Shown piece by piece: positions 36,669 through 45,563 of a stretch of DNA of 64,000 nucleotides. Position numbers and translations under genes: made by a program. Location: assembly GCF_021012795.1 (NCBI RefSeq), contig NZ_VFYU01000027.1, positions 24,862-88,861 of the forward strand, given 5' to 3'. Numbering within the stretch: the stretch's first letter is position 1; every line of letters starts with the position of its first letter. Origin of the DNA: Psychrobacter sp. I-STPA10. GTDB taxonomy: Bacteria; Pseudomonadota; Gammaproteobacteria; Pseudomonadales; Moraxellaceae. The notes beneath the pieces were generated by a model. The model saw only the letters and a list, made by a program, of their open reading frames with translations, did not search any database and was not told the origin of the DNA.

Positions 36669-38027
36669 TTACAACACCATCGCTGCAATCCAGCCAAAAA
36701 TCAGCAGTGGAATGTTGTAATGTAAAAAGGTCGGTATCACCGTATCTTTGATATGGTCGTGTTGACCATCAATTGCTAGACCCGACGTTGGTCCCAATGT
36801 CGAATCCGATGCTGGTGAGCCTGCATCACCCAATGCCCCTGCTGTACCAATAATAGCCACGGTTGCCAAAGGTGAAAACCCAAGCGAGATACACAAAGGT
36901 ACATAAATAGCGGCAATAATCGGAATGGTCGAAAATGATGAGCCAATCCCCATGGTCACCACCAAACCGATGACCAACATCACCAATGCTGCCATCGCTT
37001 TTGAACCTGCAAACATTGCTGCTGCACCATCTACCAATGGCTGAATTTGGTCAGTGGCTTTCATCACCTCAGCAAATCCTTGAGCGGTAATCATGATAAA
37101 GCCAATCATCGCCATCAACTTGATGCCTTCATTAAATACACTATCTGCTTCACGCCACTTGACCACACCCGTTGCCATAAATACGCCAAACCCAAATAAC
37201 GAGCCGAGCAATAACGAATCCGTATATAGCTGCACCACAAATGCAGTCACAATCGCTGCCAATGCCACCAAAGTTTTTAGCTTACTTTGTGGCTGCGCAT
37301 TATTTGCCGTTTGACTCAAACTGTCACTGGCAATCAGCTCATCATGTGCTTGCTGGTCTATGGCTAGGTTTTGATAATGACGCGGTTTACGATAACTGAT
37401 AAATATTGCGGTTAATAAACCACACAGCATACCCAGTGCAGGAATTGCCATGGCGTGCATTACTGAAATATTAGCGACATCTAACCCTGCTTCACCGACA
37501 TTTTTGAGCATGATTTGATTAAGATAGATATCCCCAAATCCGTATGGCAAAAACATATAGGTATTCACTAAGCCAAAAGTCATCAAACAGGCCAGCAAGC
37601 GTCTATCAACCTGCAAACGATTAAACACCAATAATAAAGGCGGAATTAATAATGGAATAAAGGCGATATGAATGGGAATGAGGTTTTGACTAAAACAGCT
37701 CATCAATATCAAACCACCAAATAATAGCCATTTGATAGAGCCACCCACACCTTGGGTTTCAATACGCCTAACCACACCTTGCGCCAAAGATTGCGGTAGA
37801 CCTGAATGGGCAATTGCCACTGCAAACGCACCAAGCAGTGCGTACGACAAGGCAATCTCAGCCCCGTTTTTAATCCCTTCTTGAAAAGAACTCAAGGTGG
37901 TATCAACGCCCAGTCCACCCACCAAACCACCGACCAATGCCCCAATCAGTAAGCTTAATACCACATGCACCCGTGCCAGTGATAGCCCTAACATCACCAC
38001 CACAGCAAGTAATACTGCATTTATCAT
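36669..38027 (-). CDS. Na+/H+ antiporter-like membrane transporter (NhaC/YuiF type)
   Basis: A 452-residue inner-membrane protein with about eleven helices. Blocks such as FSQNLIPIHIAFIPLLIPPLL, VNTYMFLPYGFGDIYL and the Gly/Ser-rich GSSFSTIPIIAAIYVPLC and GDAGSPASDSTLGPTSGL fit the Na+/H+ antiporter family related to YuiF and NhaC. Some members carry amino acids instead, so the substrate is open. A polar cytoplasmic loop (about 218-245) splits the two halves. Single gene. Confidence 0.8.
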   Translation of the reverse strand: MINAVLLAVVVMLGLSLARVHVVLSLLIGALVGGLVGGLGVDTTLSSFQEGIKNGAEIALSYALLGAFAVAIAHSGLPQSLAQGVVRRIETQGVGGSIKWLLFGGLILMSCFSQNLIPIHIAFIPLLIPPLLLVFNRLQVDRRLLACLMTFGLVNTYMFLPYGFGDIYLNQIMLKNVGEAGLDVANISVMHAMAIPALGMLCGLLTAIFISYRKPRHYQNLAIDQQAHDELIASDSLSQTANNAQPQSKLKTLVALAAIVTAFVVQLYTDSLLLGSLFGFGVFMATGVVKWREADSVFNEGIKLMAMIGFIMITAQGFAEVMKATDQIQPLVDGAAAMFAGSKAMAALVMLVIGLVVTMGIGSSFSTIPIIAAIYVPLCISLGFSPLATVAIIGTAGALGDAGSPASDSTLGPTSGLAIDGQHDHIKDTVIPTFLHYNIPLLIFGWIAAMVL

Positions 38028-38289
38028 CTGTTTGCCCTGCCCTATTTATAACTTGCAAATTGTCTATAACATGATTTGTAACGCTGTCTGTAAAACTAAA
38101 AATTCAATGTGCTTGCCTCATCTACTGCCAAACAACAACGCATCATTAAAATTAATTATTATGCAAAACGCAATGACACAGTAAAAATCGTTATATAATC
38201 CTTTTTACGCTTAAGTCATCATGCCAAAAGCAAACCGCATATTTTACCTGATTTTTTAACCTATTTCGTCAAACTTCTATTCTCATTGT
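38028..38289. other. Intergenic region between divergent antiporter and lon genes
   Basis: No gene or repeat was recognised here. It should hold the antiporter promoter on the minus strand; the lon heat-shock-type promoter lies just to the right. Confidence 0.5.
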
Positions 38290-38318
38290 CTTGTAATTTG
38301 ATAATCAAACACCATTTA
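38290..38318 (+). promoter_or_regulatory. Putative heat-shock (sigma-32) promoter of lon
   Basis: CTTGTAA at 38290 and CACCATTTA at 38310 are separated by 13 bp. The known sigma-32 consensus is CTTGAAA - about 11-16 bp - CCCCATnTA. It lies about 75 bp before the lon ATG, and lon is a classic heat-shock gene. Confidence 0.55.
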
Positions 38319-38393
38319 TAAGGATAGACGCAATAAACAAGACCACCACTCCTATCATACGAGGGTATTTTGTTTTAATAAGGAAAAAATTAT

Positions 38394-40982
38394 ATGAGCA
38401 ACTCTAAGAAGTCGACTACAGATAACGACAACTCAACACTTGAGCTTGAACAGGAAGAGAAAGCTCAACCAGAAAATGAAACCGATAGCCAGAACGCAAA
38501 TGAGGTAAGTGAAGAGCTACAAGCACTTATTAATGATGCGTGGCAAAACCAAGACAAACAGGAACCTACACAGCTACCGTTGCTGGCATTGCGTGACGTC
38601 GTGGTATATCCACACATGCAAATTGCACTGTTTGTAGGGCGTGAACCTTCGGTCAAAGCAGTTGAATTGGCACAAGCCCAATACAATGACAAAGTATTGG
38701 TGGTTGCTCAAAAAGACTCATTAACCGAAGACATCAGCCAAGACAACCTTTATGAATATGGTACAGTTTGCCGTATCGTTAGCACCATGCCACACGATAG
38801 CGATGACAACTGCATCAAGGTGTTGATTGAAGGTGAATACCGTGCTCATGTTGAATCTGTACAAGACCTTGGCACCTCACTGACGGCTGACTTTAGTCGT
38901 ACTGATATGAGCATGCCACTCGATGAGTCACAGCAAACCAATGCCGTCAAAACCTTGGTGAGTCTATTTGCTACCTATGCCGATGCACGCCTGCGCAATT
39001 CACGAGAGCTCACTCGTGTCGCTGAGCGTATTGATGACTTACTTGAATTGCTGTATTTTATCTCCACACGAGTGTCTATGGATTTAGATATCAAACAGCA
39101 GTTTCTTGAAATAGATGACATACCAGCGCATATCAACACCTTGACTGAGTACTTGGTAAAACAAAGCGCTGAGCAATCTATTGAGCAAGAAATTCAAGAC
39201 GCTGTGCGTCAGCAAATGGAAAACAATCAGCGTGAATATTTCTTAAATGAAAAAATGAAAGCCATCAAAAATGAACTGTCTGATTTAAATGATGGTGCAT
39301 TTGATGCTGATGATGATATCAGTGAGCTTGAGCAACGCCTTAAAGAAGCAGATTTACCAGATGACGTGCGCAAAAAAGCCGAGCAAGAATTTAAAAAGCT
39401 GCGCATGATGCCGCCTGCTTCTTCTGAGTCTTCTGTGGTACGTAACTACATTGAGTGGATATTAGATACCCCATGGAACACTACCAGCAAAGTTTCAATT
39501 AAGCTAGACAAAGCCAAAACCGTACTTGATGAAGACCACTATGGGCTAAAAGACGTCAAAGACCGTATTTTAGAATACTTAGCGGTACAATCTCGAGTGA
39601 AAAAACTACGTGGCCCGATTTTATGCTTGGTTGGTCCTCCGGGTGTGGGAAAAACCTCATTGGGTGAGTCCATTGCCCGTGCCACAGGGCGCAAATTTGT
39701 GCGTATGGCATTAGGTGGCGTGCGTGATGAAGCGGAAATTCGTGGTCATCGCCGTACTTATATCGGTGCCATGCCCGGTAAAATCGTACAATCTTTGGCA
39801 AAAGTCGAAGTTAAAAACCCGCTGTTTTTGCTTGATGAAATCGACAAAATGGCACAAGATTTTCGTGGTGACCCTGCTTCTGCCTTATTAGAGGTATTAG
39901 ACCCCTCACAAAACAACAGCTTTAACGACCATTATCTTGATATGGACTTAGACTTATCACAAGTCATGTTCTTATGTACTGCTAACAGCATGGATATCCC
40001 GCCTGCGCTACTTGACCGTATGGAAGTGATTCGCTTGCCGGGTTATACCGAAGAAGAGAAAGTCAATATTGCGCAAAAATATCTCGTCCCCAAAGCCATC
40101 AAGCAAAACGGGCTAAAAGAAGACGAAATTGAAATCGTACCCGAAGCTTTGCACAGCATCGTGCAGCGTTATACCCGTGAAGCAGGGGTGCGTAACCTTG
40201 AGCGAGAAGTCAATAAAATCTGCCGCAAAGTGGTACGTAAATCGGTAGAAACTTATGGCGTCAAACCCTCGAAAAAAGTCAAAATTGATACAGTCGTGGT
40301 GAATGATGACAATATTGATGACTATCTTGGGGTGCATCAATATGACTTTGGTTTGGCAGAAAAAGAGCCCGAAGTGGGACGTATTACTGGACTGGCTTGG
40401 ACGCAAGTGGGTGGTGAGCTGCTGACCATCGAAGCAGTCACCATGCAAGGTAAAGGTGAGTTTGTCTATACTGGCTCACTCGGTGATGTGATGAAAGAGT
40501 CTATCCGAGCTGCTATGAGCGTGGTTCGTGCGCGTGGTCAGGCACTGGGTATCGACTATGAAACCTTTAAAAACACCGATGTGCATGTGCACATGCCAGA
40601 GGGTGCTACACCAAAAGATGGACCTTCTGCGGGTATCGCTTTAACCACAGCGTTGGTGTCTGCGATGACGGGCATTGCCATTCGTCCTGATATTGCGATG
40701 ACAGGTGAGGTGACTCTACGTGGTAAAGTGTTACGCATTGGCGGGCTGAAAGAAAAGCTACTGGCGGCGCATCGTGGCGGTATCAAGCATGTGCTTATTC
40801 CTGCTGCTAATGAGCGAGATTTGGTCGATATTCCTGATAATGTCACCGAAGGCTTGACCATTCAGCCAGTTGCCACCATTGACGAGGTATTAAAAGAATC
40901 ATTGGTAAGTATGCCAAAGCCACTTAAACCCAGTAAGGTAGCGGTAGATACTACTAAGTCTGATAAAGCACTGCGTAGTTAA
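38394..40982 (+). CDS. lon: ATP-dependent protease Lon
   Basis: An 862-residue AAA+ protease. An acidic 55-residue N-terminal tail precedes the LonN domain (LPLLALRDVVVYPHMQI). The ATPase has Walker A GPPGVGKTSLGES and Walker B LFLLDEIDKM. The protease domain has the catalytic Ser in PKDGPSAG and Lys in GGLKEKLLAAHRGG. It is about 75 residues longer than E. coli Lon, mostly at the two ends. AAGGAAAAA precedes the ATG. It degrades misfolded and regulatory proteins in the cytoplasm. Confidence 0.97.
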   Translation: MSNSKKSTTDNDNSTLELEQEEKAQPENETDSQNANEVSEELQALINDAWQNQDKQEPTQLPLLALRDVVVYPHMQIALFVGREPSVKAVELAQAQYNDKVLVVAQKDSLTEDISQDNLYEYGTVCRIVSTMPHDSDDNCIKVLIEGEYRAHVESVQDLGTSLTADFSRTDMSMPLDESQQTNAVKTLVSLFATYADARLRNSRELTRVAERIDDLLELLYFISTRVSMDLDIKQQFLEIDDIPAHINTLTEYLVKQSAEQSIEQEIQDAVRQQMENNQREYFLNEKMKAIKNELSDLNDGAFDADDDISELEQRLKEADLPDDVRKKAEQEFKKLRMMPPASSESSVVRNYIEWILDTPWNTTSKVSIKLDKAKTVLDEDHYGLKDVKDRILEYLAVQSRVKKLRGPILCLVGPPGVGKTSLGESIARATGRKFVRMALGGVRDEAEIRGHRRTYIGAMPGKIVQSLAKVEVKNPLFLLDEIDKMAQDFRGDPASALLEVLDPSQNNSFNDHYLDMDLDLSQVMFLCTANSMDIPPALLDRMEVIRLPGYTEEEKVNIAQKYLVPKAIKQNGLKEDEIEIVPEALHSIVQRYTREAGVRNLEREVNKICRKVVRKSVETYGVKPSKKVKIDTVVVNDDNIDDYLGVHQYDFGLAEKEPEVGRITGLAWTQVGGELLTIEAVTMQGKGEFVYTGSLGDVMKESIRAAMSVVRARGQALGIDYETFKNTDVHVHMPEGATPKDGPSAGIALTTALVSAMTGIAIRPDIAMTGEVTLRGKVLRIGGLKEKLLAAHRGGIKHVLIPAANERDLVDIPDNVTEGLTIQPVATIDEVLKESLVSMPKPLKPSKVAVDTTKSDKALRS

Positions 40983-41004
40983 TATTTATCGCTTGCTAAA
41001 ATTA

Positions 41005-41039
41005 AAATAGCCATCAATTCACTTGATGGCTATTTTTTT
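41005..41039 (+). terminator. Rho-independent terminator after lon
   Basis: AAATAGCCATCAA / TTGATGGCTATTT has a 5-nt loop and is followed by a T run, 22 bp past the lon stop. Confidence 0.9.
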
Positions 41040-41115
41040 ATTGTCTAGGAGATAAGATAGCAACAATGCTAAAATAGCTAAAATAAAATTAATTGAGAAG
41101 ACAAACATAAAAACT

Positions 41116-41673
41116 ATGAACCCAAAAAGCTTAACCAACTATAGTAAATTCTTAAGTTATATTCTACGCCATCGTCCTGATAGTATTGGCATCACCTTAG
41201 ACAGTGAAGGTTGGGCTAATATTAATGAGCTTATCAATAACACCCATCAAAGTCGCCAATTTAATCATCATCTTAGCATTGATATTATCAAAACCATCGT
41301 TGCCAATGATAATAAACAACGCTTTGCCCTATCCGATGATGAGCAATATATTCGAGCTGTACAGGGACACTCCAAACGCACCGTACAACGCAGTTATACC
41401 GCAAAACAGCCCCCTGATATTTTATATCATGGCACTGCCAGTCGCTTTTTAGAGTCTATTTTACAACAAGGATTATTGCCTAAATCTCGGCAATATGTTC
41501 ATTTATCTGCTGATAAAGACACCGCCAAAAGTGTCGGTCAACGCTATGGTAAAGTGGTGATTTTACAGATTGATGCCAAACAAATGGCAGATGATGGCAT
41601 CACTTTTTATCAGGCAGAAAATGGCGTATGGCTAGTAGAAAAAGTCGAACCTATTTTCTTTAAAGCTTTATAG
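41116..41673 (+). CDS. kptA: RNA 2'-phosphotransferase, KptA/Tpt1 family
   Basis: A 185-residue protein. The first half is a winged helix (SKFLSYILRHRPDSIGITLD, containing the conserved RH). The second is an ADP-ribosyltransferase-like fold with LYHGTASRFLESILQQGL, VHLSADKDTAKSVGQRYG and FYQAENGVWLVEKV. Tpt1 homologues move an internal 2'-phosphate from RNA to NAD+. Bacteria lack the tRNA splicing pathway that needs it, so the native role, perhaps RNA repair or ADP-ribosylation, is unknown. It stands alone between lon and argE. Confidence 0.9.
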   Translation: MNPKSLTNYSKFLSYILRHRPDSIGITLDSEGWANINELINNTHQSRQFNHHLSIDIIKTIVANDNKQRFALSDDEQYIRAVQGHSKRTVQRSYTAKQPPDILYHGTASRFLESILQQGLLPKSRQYVHLSADKDTAKSVGQRYGKVVILQIDAKQMADDGITFYQAENGVWLVEKVEPIFFKAL

Positions 41674-41721
41674 GTTTTTTAAATTTTTGTGATTAACATA
41701 AGTATAGAAAAATCCCGCTTA

Positions 41722-42939
41722 TCACTGCATGGTGAATAATAACTGCTGCAAAAACTCATCACATCGTTGCAACTGCTCAAGACTCACAAACTCATCTGCC
41801 TTATGCGCCTGCTCAATACTCCCCGGACCACAGATAACCGTTGCAATACCTGCATTGGTAAATTGTCCACCCTCGGTCGCATACGCCACTTTATTAACCG
41901 ACTCATCATGCACCAACCCTGCCACCAACTTTTGCAACTCTGCACTTTGCGCATCTGTCATTGCAGGCACATCTTCAAGTTGATTCAGCTCAATGCCCGT
42001 ATTGGAATCAACCGCTTGCATCTGCTGATTTAAAAGAGCAATTTTTTGTTTAATCGGCTCAATAATGGCATCTTGCCCCATATGTGGTAAATTACGATAA
42101 TCAAAGGTAAACTCACACAGATTCGGCACGATATTAGTCGCTGTGCCACCCTGTATCGTACCCACGGACAAAGTAGAAAACGACACATCAAAATAGTGGT
42201 CACAATCATCACGTGCGCTGAGTGTCTGCGCCAACTCATCAATAAAGCCAATCAAACGACTGGCATAACTAATGGCATTGACTCCTTGCGGAGTTAGAGA
42301 TGAATGTACCGACTTGCCATGTACCGAGCAACGATAAACACTGATGCCTTTATGTGCCACCACCATTTGCATCTCACTTGGCTCACCAACAATACAATAT
42401 TCAGGCGTAATATCACGAGCTGCCAAATCTTTTAATATCAGCGGTGCACCCAAGCAGCCCACCTCTTCATCAAAAGATAATGCAAGGTGTAATGGCTTTT
42501 GTAGCTTTTTATCATCTGCTAACTTCACTGCCTGTGGCAATAAAGTCAATGCACAAGCAATAAAGCCTTTCATATCACAAGCACCACGCCCATATAATTT
42601 GCCGTCTCTTACCTCAGCAGTAAAGGGGTTTGATGACCATGCCTGCCCTTCTACAGGCACAACATCAGTATGACCCGACAGCACAATACCACCGTTATAC
42701 TCTGCTTTGCCTTGTCTGCTAGCAGGTACAGTCACAAACAGATTGGCTTTGGTCTGTGTCTTATTATGGGTTAATATCGGCTCTAATTCTAATTGGCGAC
42801 AAAATGTTGCCACTGCCTCAATTAACGCCAAATTTGACTTGCTACTAACCGTATTAAACCCAATCAAATACTGTAGCCATGCCACGCTGTCCATTGGAAA
42901 GTTTTGTCTTTCACTTTGTTCCTTGCAAGACGTGGTCAT
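41722..42939 (-). CDS. argE: Acetylornithine deacetylase
   Basis: A 405-residue M20-family zinc hydrolase of arginine synthesis. Metal-site motifs are SGHTDVVPVEGQAW, YGRGACDMKGFIA and FDEEVGCLGAP, followed by the dimerisation domain with HGKSVHSSLTP. It ends with a family-typical PGSIEQAHKADEFV. AAGGATA precedes the ATG. It is the first gene of its transcript; a UPF0149 gene lies upstream on the same strand with a 95-bp gap. Confidence 0.9.
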   Translation of the reverse strand: MTTSCKEQSERQNFPMDSVAWLQYLIGFNTVSSKSNLALIEAVATFCRQLELEPILTHNKTQTKANLFVTVPASRQGKAEYNGGIVLSGHTDVVPVEGQAWSSNPFTAEVRDGKLYGRGACDMKGFIACALTLLPQAVKLADDKKLQKPLHLALSFDEEVGCLGAPLILKDLAARDITPEYCIVGEPSEMQMVVAHKGISVYRCSVHGKSVHSSLTPQGVNAISYASRLIGFIDELAQTLSARDDCDHYFDVSFSTLSVGTIQGGTATNIVPNLCEFTFDYRNLPHMGQDAIIEPIKQKIALLNQQMQAVDSNTGIELNQLEDVPAMTDAQSAELQKLVAGLVHDESVNKVAYATEGGQFTNAGIATVICGPGSIEQAHKADEFVSLEQLQRCDEFLQQLLFTMQ

Positions 42940-43034
42940 AAAAATATCCTTATCTTTATTATTAAAGCTATTAAATTATTACTTCTCATTCATTATCAAC
43001 ACTGATTATCAACTACTTGCTAAGTATTTATTCA

Positions 43035-43709
43035 TTACGAAGGCAGGTTTTTATTCATCGCATCAACCACAGGAGGAATCGGTTTATTCACATGCTCCTG
43101 CTCACGCATCTGTTCACGCTCCTGTGCAACTTCTATTGCTGTTTTGGCATGTAGTGGTAAACCTGCAATCAAAGGCAACTCTTTTACATGCTTACGCTGA
43201 CGCACAGACAGGCTTACAGGAACCATACGCGCAAATTCATATAGCTGCAAATAGGCTTCTTCTCCACCTTCAAACTCATCATCTGGCTCAATACGAATAC
43301 TGGCAATACGACTTAAATCTGCCAGCATTTCATTTTCATCATTATTTAACGCAGTACTGGTGACGCCAAAGCCCGTCAAAAACCCACTTGACCAGTTTTT
43401 CAGTGCTAATACTCGTTCATACAAATCATGCTCATCATCGGGTACAAGGGGAGTATAAGCATAAGCATCATCTTTGTCTTTAAGCTGAAACGAGGTATCC
43501 TCTGCCTCTTCAGTTAATAGCGTTAATGCTGACTCATCTGGTTCAGATAGACTCAATTCCGAAAATAAAGTTTGCCAGCCTGCCATATCAGGTGCATGGC
43601 ACACTGTCATAATACCAGTCATCAACCCATGCAACTCACTGATACTAATATCTGTCCAATCAGCAAACGCTGATGACCAGTCATTCCAGCCTGAAATATT
43701 ATCATTCAT
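43035..43709 (-). CDS. UPF0149 family protein (YgfB/YecA-like)
   Basis: A 224-residue acidic, mostly helical protein. The family motifs are ISELHGLMTGIMTVCHAPD near the N-terminus and LKNWSSGFLTGFGV in the middle. YgfB homologues lie next to zapA in gammaproteobacteria, and here the coiled-coil and zapA genes are just to the right in the opposite direction. In Pseudomonas a YgfB homologue affects antibiotic-response gene expression; no role can be derived here from sequence. Confidence 0.85.
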   Translation of the reverse strand: MNDNISGWNDWSSAFADWTDISISELHGLMTGIMTVCHAPDMAGWQTLFSELSLSEPDESALTLLTEEAEDTSFQLKDKDDAYAYTPLVPDDEHDLYERVLALKNWSSGFLTGFGVTSTALNNDENEMLADLSRIASIRIEPDDEFEGGEEAYLQLYEFARMVPVSLSVRQRKHVKELPLIAGLPLHAKTAIEVAQEREQMREQEHVNKPIPPVVDAMNKNLPS

Positions 43710-44042
43710 TTATTTATTCCTAGTATTTCTAACTAAATTTATGTTGTCTAATTTAAGCCGTATAGTCAAATCAATACAAAACTGTTACATTGTCAGTCTC
43801 ATTCACCGTACCAATTGTATACCTTCACTCAACTTTCTCGTATCAGTATTATCTTGAATTAACAATATCACTTAATAGGTACTCAAAAAGTATCTTGGTT
43901 ATAATAGATACGCTAGAGAAACATACTCTTTAACATCTTAATATAGATATAATATGGGCATTTATGGCATTATTAAACACCATATTACTATCCTACTCTT
44001 CTCACAGCTTTAAAAGTAGCTATTTAATAAAAGTGACCACCC
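43710..44042. other. Divergent intergenic region
   Basis: No gene is seen. One TATAGTC sequence (near 43763) lacks a partner end. A TATAAT lies about 140 bp before the coiled-coil gene, but no matching -35 was found. Confidence 0.35.
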
Positions 44043-44441
44043 ATGATTGAGAAATTAAAAACTTTAGAAAAGATTTTATTAGAGGTACGTAAAAAATATA
44101 ATACGCAGCTAACCGAGCTTGAACAGCTTAAAAACAAACCTCTTAAAGAAATCAACGAGTTTAATGGTCTAAAAGCCAAACTTGATGAAACCAGTGAAGA
44201 AAATCAGGAACTTAGAGCTAATTGTAAAGAGTTACAACAAAAACTGATGGATCTTGATGAGCGTTATCAAAGCCTTGCAGAAGCCCACCATATGATTGGT
44301 GAAGAGCAAGATAAATTGCAGCAACAAGTTGAAGAACTAACCTTGTTAAATAAGAAACTACAAGACAAAAACCGTGAAGCATCTGAACATACAGAATATG
44401 CTTTAAAACAGTTAACTAAAATAGATCAGGCCAATCAATAG
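44043..44441 (+). CDS. Coiled-coil protein upstream of zapA
   Basis: A 132-residue protein, essentially one long coiled coil (residues 3-130) of Leu/Lys/Glu/Gln heptads, without signal or membrane segments. A small coiled-coil gene in this position before zapA is found in other gammaproteobacteria (for example the TIGR02449 family of Pseudomonas), and ZapB-like proteins have the same build. A role in division-ring assembly is therefore plausible but is inferred from context. Confidence 0.65.
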   Translation: MIEKLKTLEKILLEVRKKYNTQLTELEQLKNKPLKEINEFNGLKAKLDETSEENQELRANCKELQQKLMDLDERYQSLAEAHHMIGEEQDKLQQQVEELTLLNKKLQDKNREASEHTEYALKQLTKIDQANQ

Positions 44442-44489
44442 TACTGATTAGCTAGAATAATTATTTATTAATCACTTATTAAATAATTA

Positions 44490-44534
44490 TCACTATCATT
44501 CATATAAGTCATACAGTTATATAAATGATAGTGA
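44490..44534. repeat. Inverted repeat in the zapA leader region
   Basis: TCACTATCATT and AATGATAGTGA are perfect 11-bp partners separated by 23 nt, with some further pairing inside. There is no adjacent T run. It could be an RNA hairpin or a pair of operator half-sites. Confidence 0.45.
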
Positions 44535-44707
44535 GAATCGTATTTTTATTTAAACAATAATATGCTATGGTCAAATTAAAATAGTTTAATACAGATTTAA
44601 AATTACTTCTAACTTTCAATTTAATGAATAGATAATAAGCTCAACCATTTTTTACCTTTTAATTAATATTTTTCACCTTTTACCTTTATAAAATAGGCAC
44701 ATTACCG

Positions 44708-44995
44708 ATGAAAAAAGTTGATATCAGCATATCAGGCAAAACCTACTCTATAAACTGTCCAGAAGAAGAAGTTGATAAACTCAATGCAGCTTCTGATTAT
44801 GTCAATGATTTTATTCAAAACCTACATCAACAAGCACCAAAACTTAGTCATGAAAATTTATTGGTGTTATGTTGTCTAAATCTTTACGAAAAAATTCATA
44901 CACAAGAAAACTTAGATAAATCATCCGCTATGGATAATAAGCAAACTGAAGAATTACTAGATAAAATCATTAATGATGCCAACTCTATGCTCTAA
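44708..44995 (+). CDS. zapA: Cell division protein ZapA
   Basis: A 95-residue protein. The N-terminal ISGKTYSINCPEEEVDKLNAASDYV-type globular part is followed by a C-terminal helix for dimer/tetramer coiled coils, as in ZapA, which cross-links FtsZ filaments at midcell. The family pattern of a conserved Leu/Ala/Ala stretch followed by VLCCLNLYEKI is present. No 6S RNA could be recognised in the 87-bp space that follows. Confidence 0.85.
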   Translation: MKKVDISISGKTYSINCPEEEVDKLNAASDYVNDFIQNLHQQAPKLSHENLLVLCCLNLYEKIHTQENLDKSSAMDNKQTEELLDKIINDANSML

Positions 44996-45082
44996 TCAAT
45001 CACATACTACTCATGCTATTAAAAAAAATTAAAAGTAATAGCAAGCTGTTGCATTATGATAAATAAGTTTATTAGAATCTAT

Positions 45083-45478
45083 TTATGACTGGTATTCTTC
45101 TCCTGCATGAAAGCGAGCTTGATGCTCAGCATTGCAAAAAAACCACTCATTTTGTATAGATTCACTCGCTGTTAATGTCGCTGTTGGATTGGCTAAGGCA
45201 GATTTTGAATCTATGAAATCTGTCTGTGACTGCTCATCAGGCGAGTACATCGATACTTGCTGATTTTTCTTCTCTACATTTTCTATTTCTACATTTTTTT
45301 TCTCTACAATGCCTCGATATTGTGCCAATTCATGCCCACAAAAATTACAAATACGTGGTGTGGTGATATCTCCTTCTTTTGGAAAAAAAGCTTTGGGCGG
45401 CTTTGGATACATGAATTTAAAAAGAATCCACATGACAATCCATATCACTAATAAGGTGCTAATAAGAGCAAAAATCAT
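45083..45478 (-). CDS. Membrane-anchored zinc-ribbon protein (PP0621-like)
   Basis: A 131-residue protein with one N-terminal membrane helix (3-22). The paired cysteine motifs CNFCGHELAQYRG (C-x2-C) and WFFCNAEHQARFHAGE resemble the PP0621 family, small proteins with a treble-clef or ribbon-like metal site. A low-complexity linker (60-105) separates the two halves. The family has no known function. Convergent with zapA. Confidence 0.65.
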   Translation of the reverse strand: MIFALISTLLVIWIVMWILFKFMYPKPPKAFFPKEGDITTPRICNFCGHELAQYRGIVEKKNVEIENVEKKNQQVSMYSPDEQSQTDFIDSKSALANPTATLTASESIQNEWFFCNAEHQARFHAGEEYQS

Positions 45479-45563
45479 AACAGCTTATCCAAATATTAAG
45501 TAACAGTTTTTATTTGCTTCAATGATAACAAAACCGCAGTTACATTCACTGCCAGTACCCAGT

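Noticed and set aside
44490..44534. Fur boxes
   Set aside because: TATCACTATCATT-like sequences are partly similar, but the 19-bp Fur consensus is not matched well on either arm.
44442..45082. 6S RNA near zapA
   Set aside because: In Pseudomonas ssrS follows zapA. Here only 87 bp follow zapA, and no 6S-like long hairpin is seen there.
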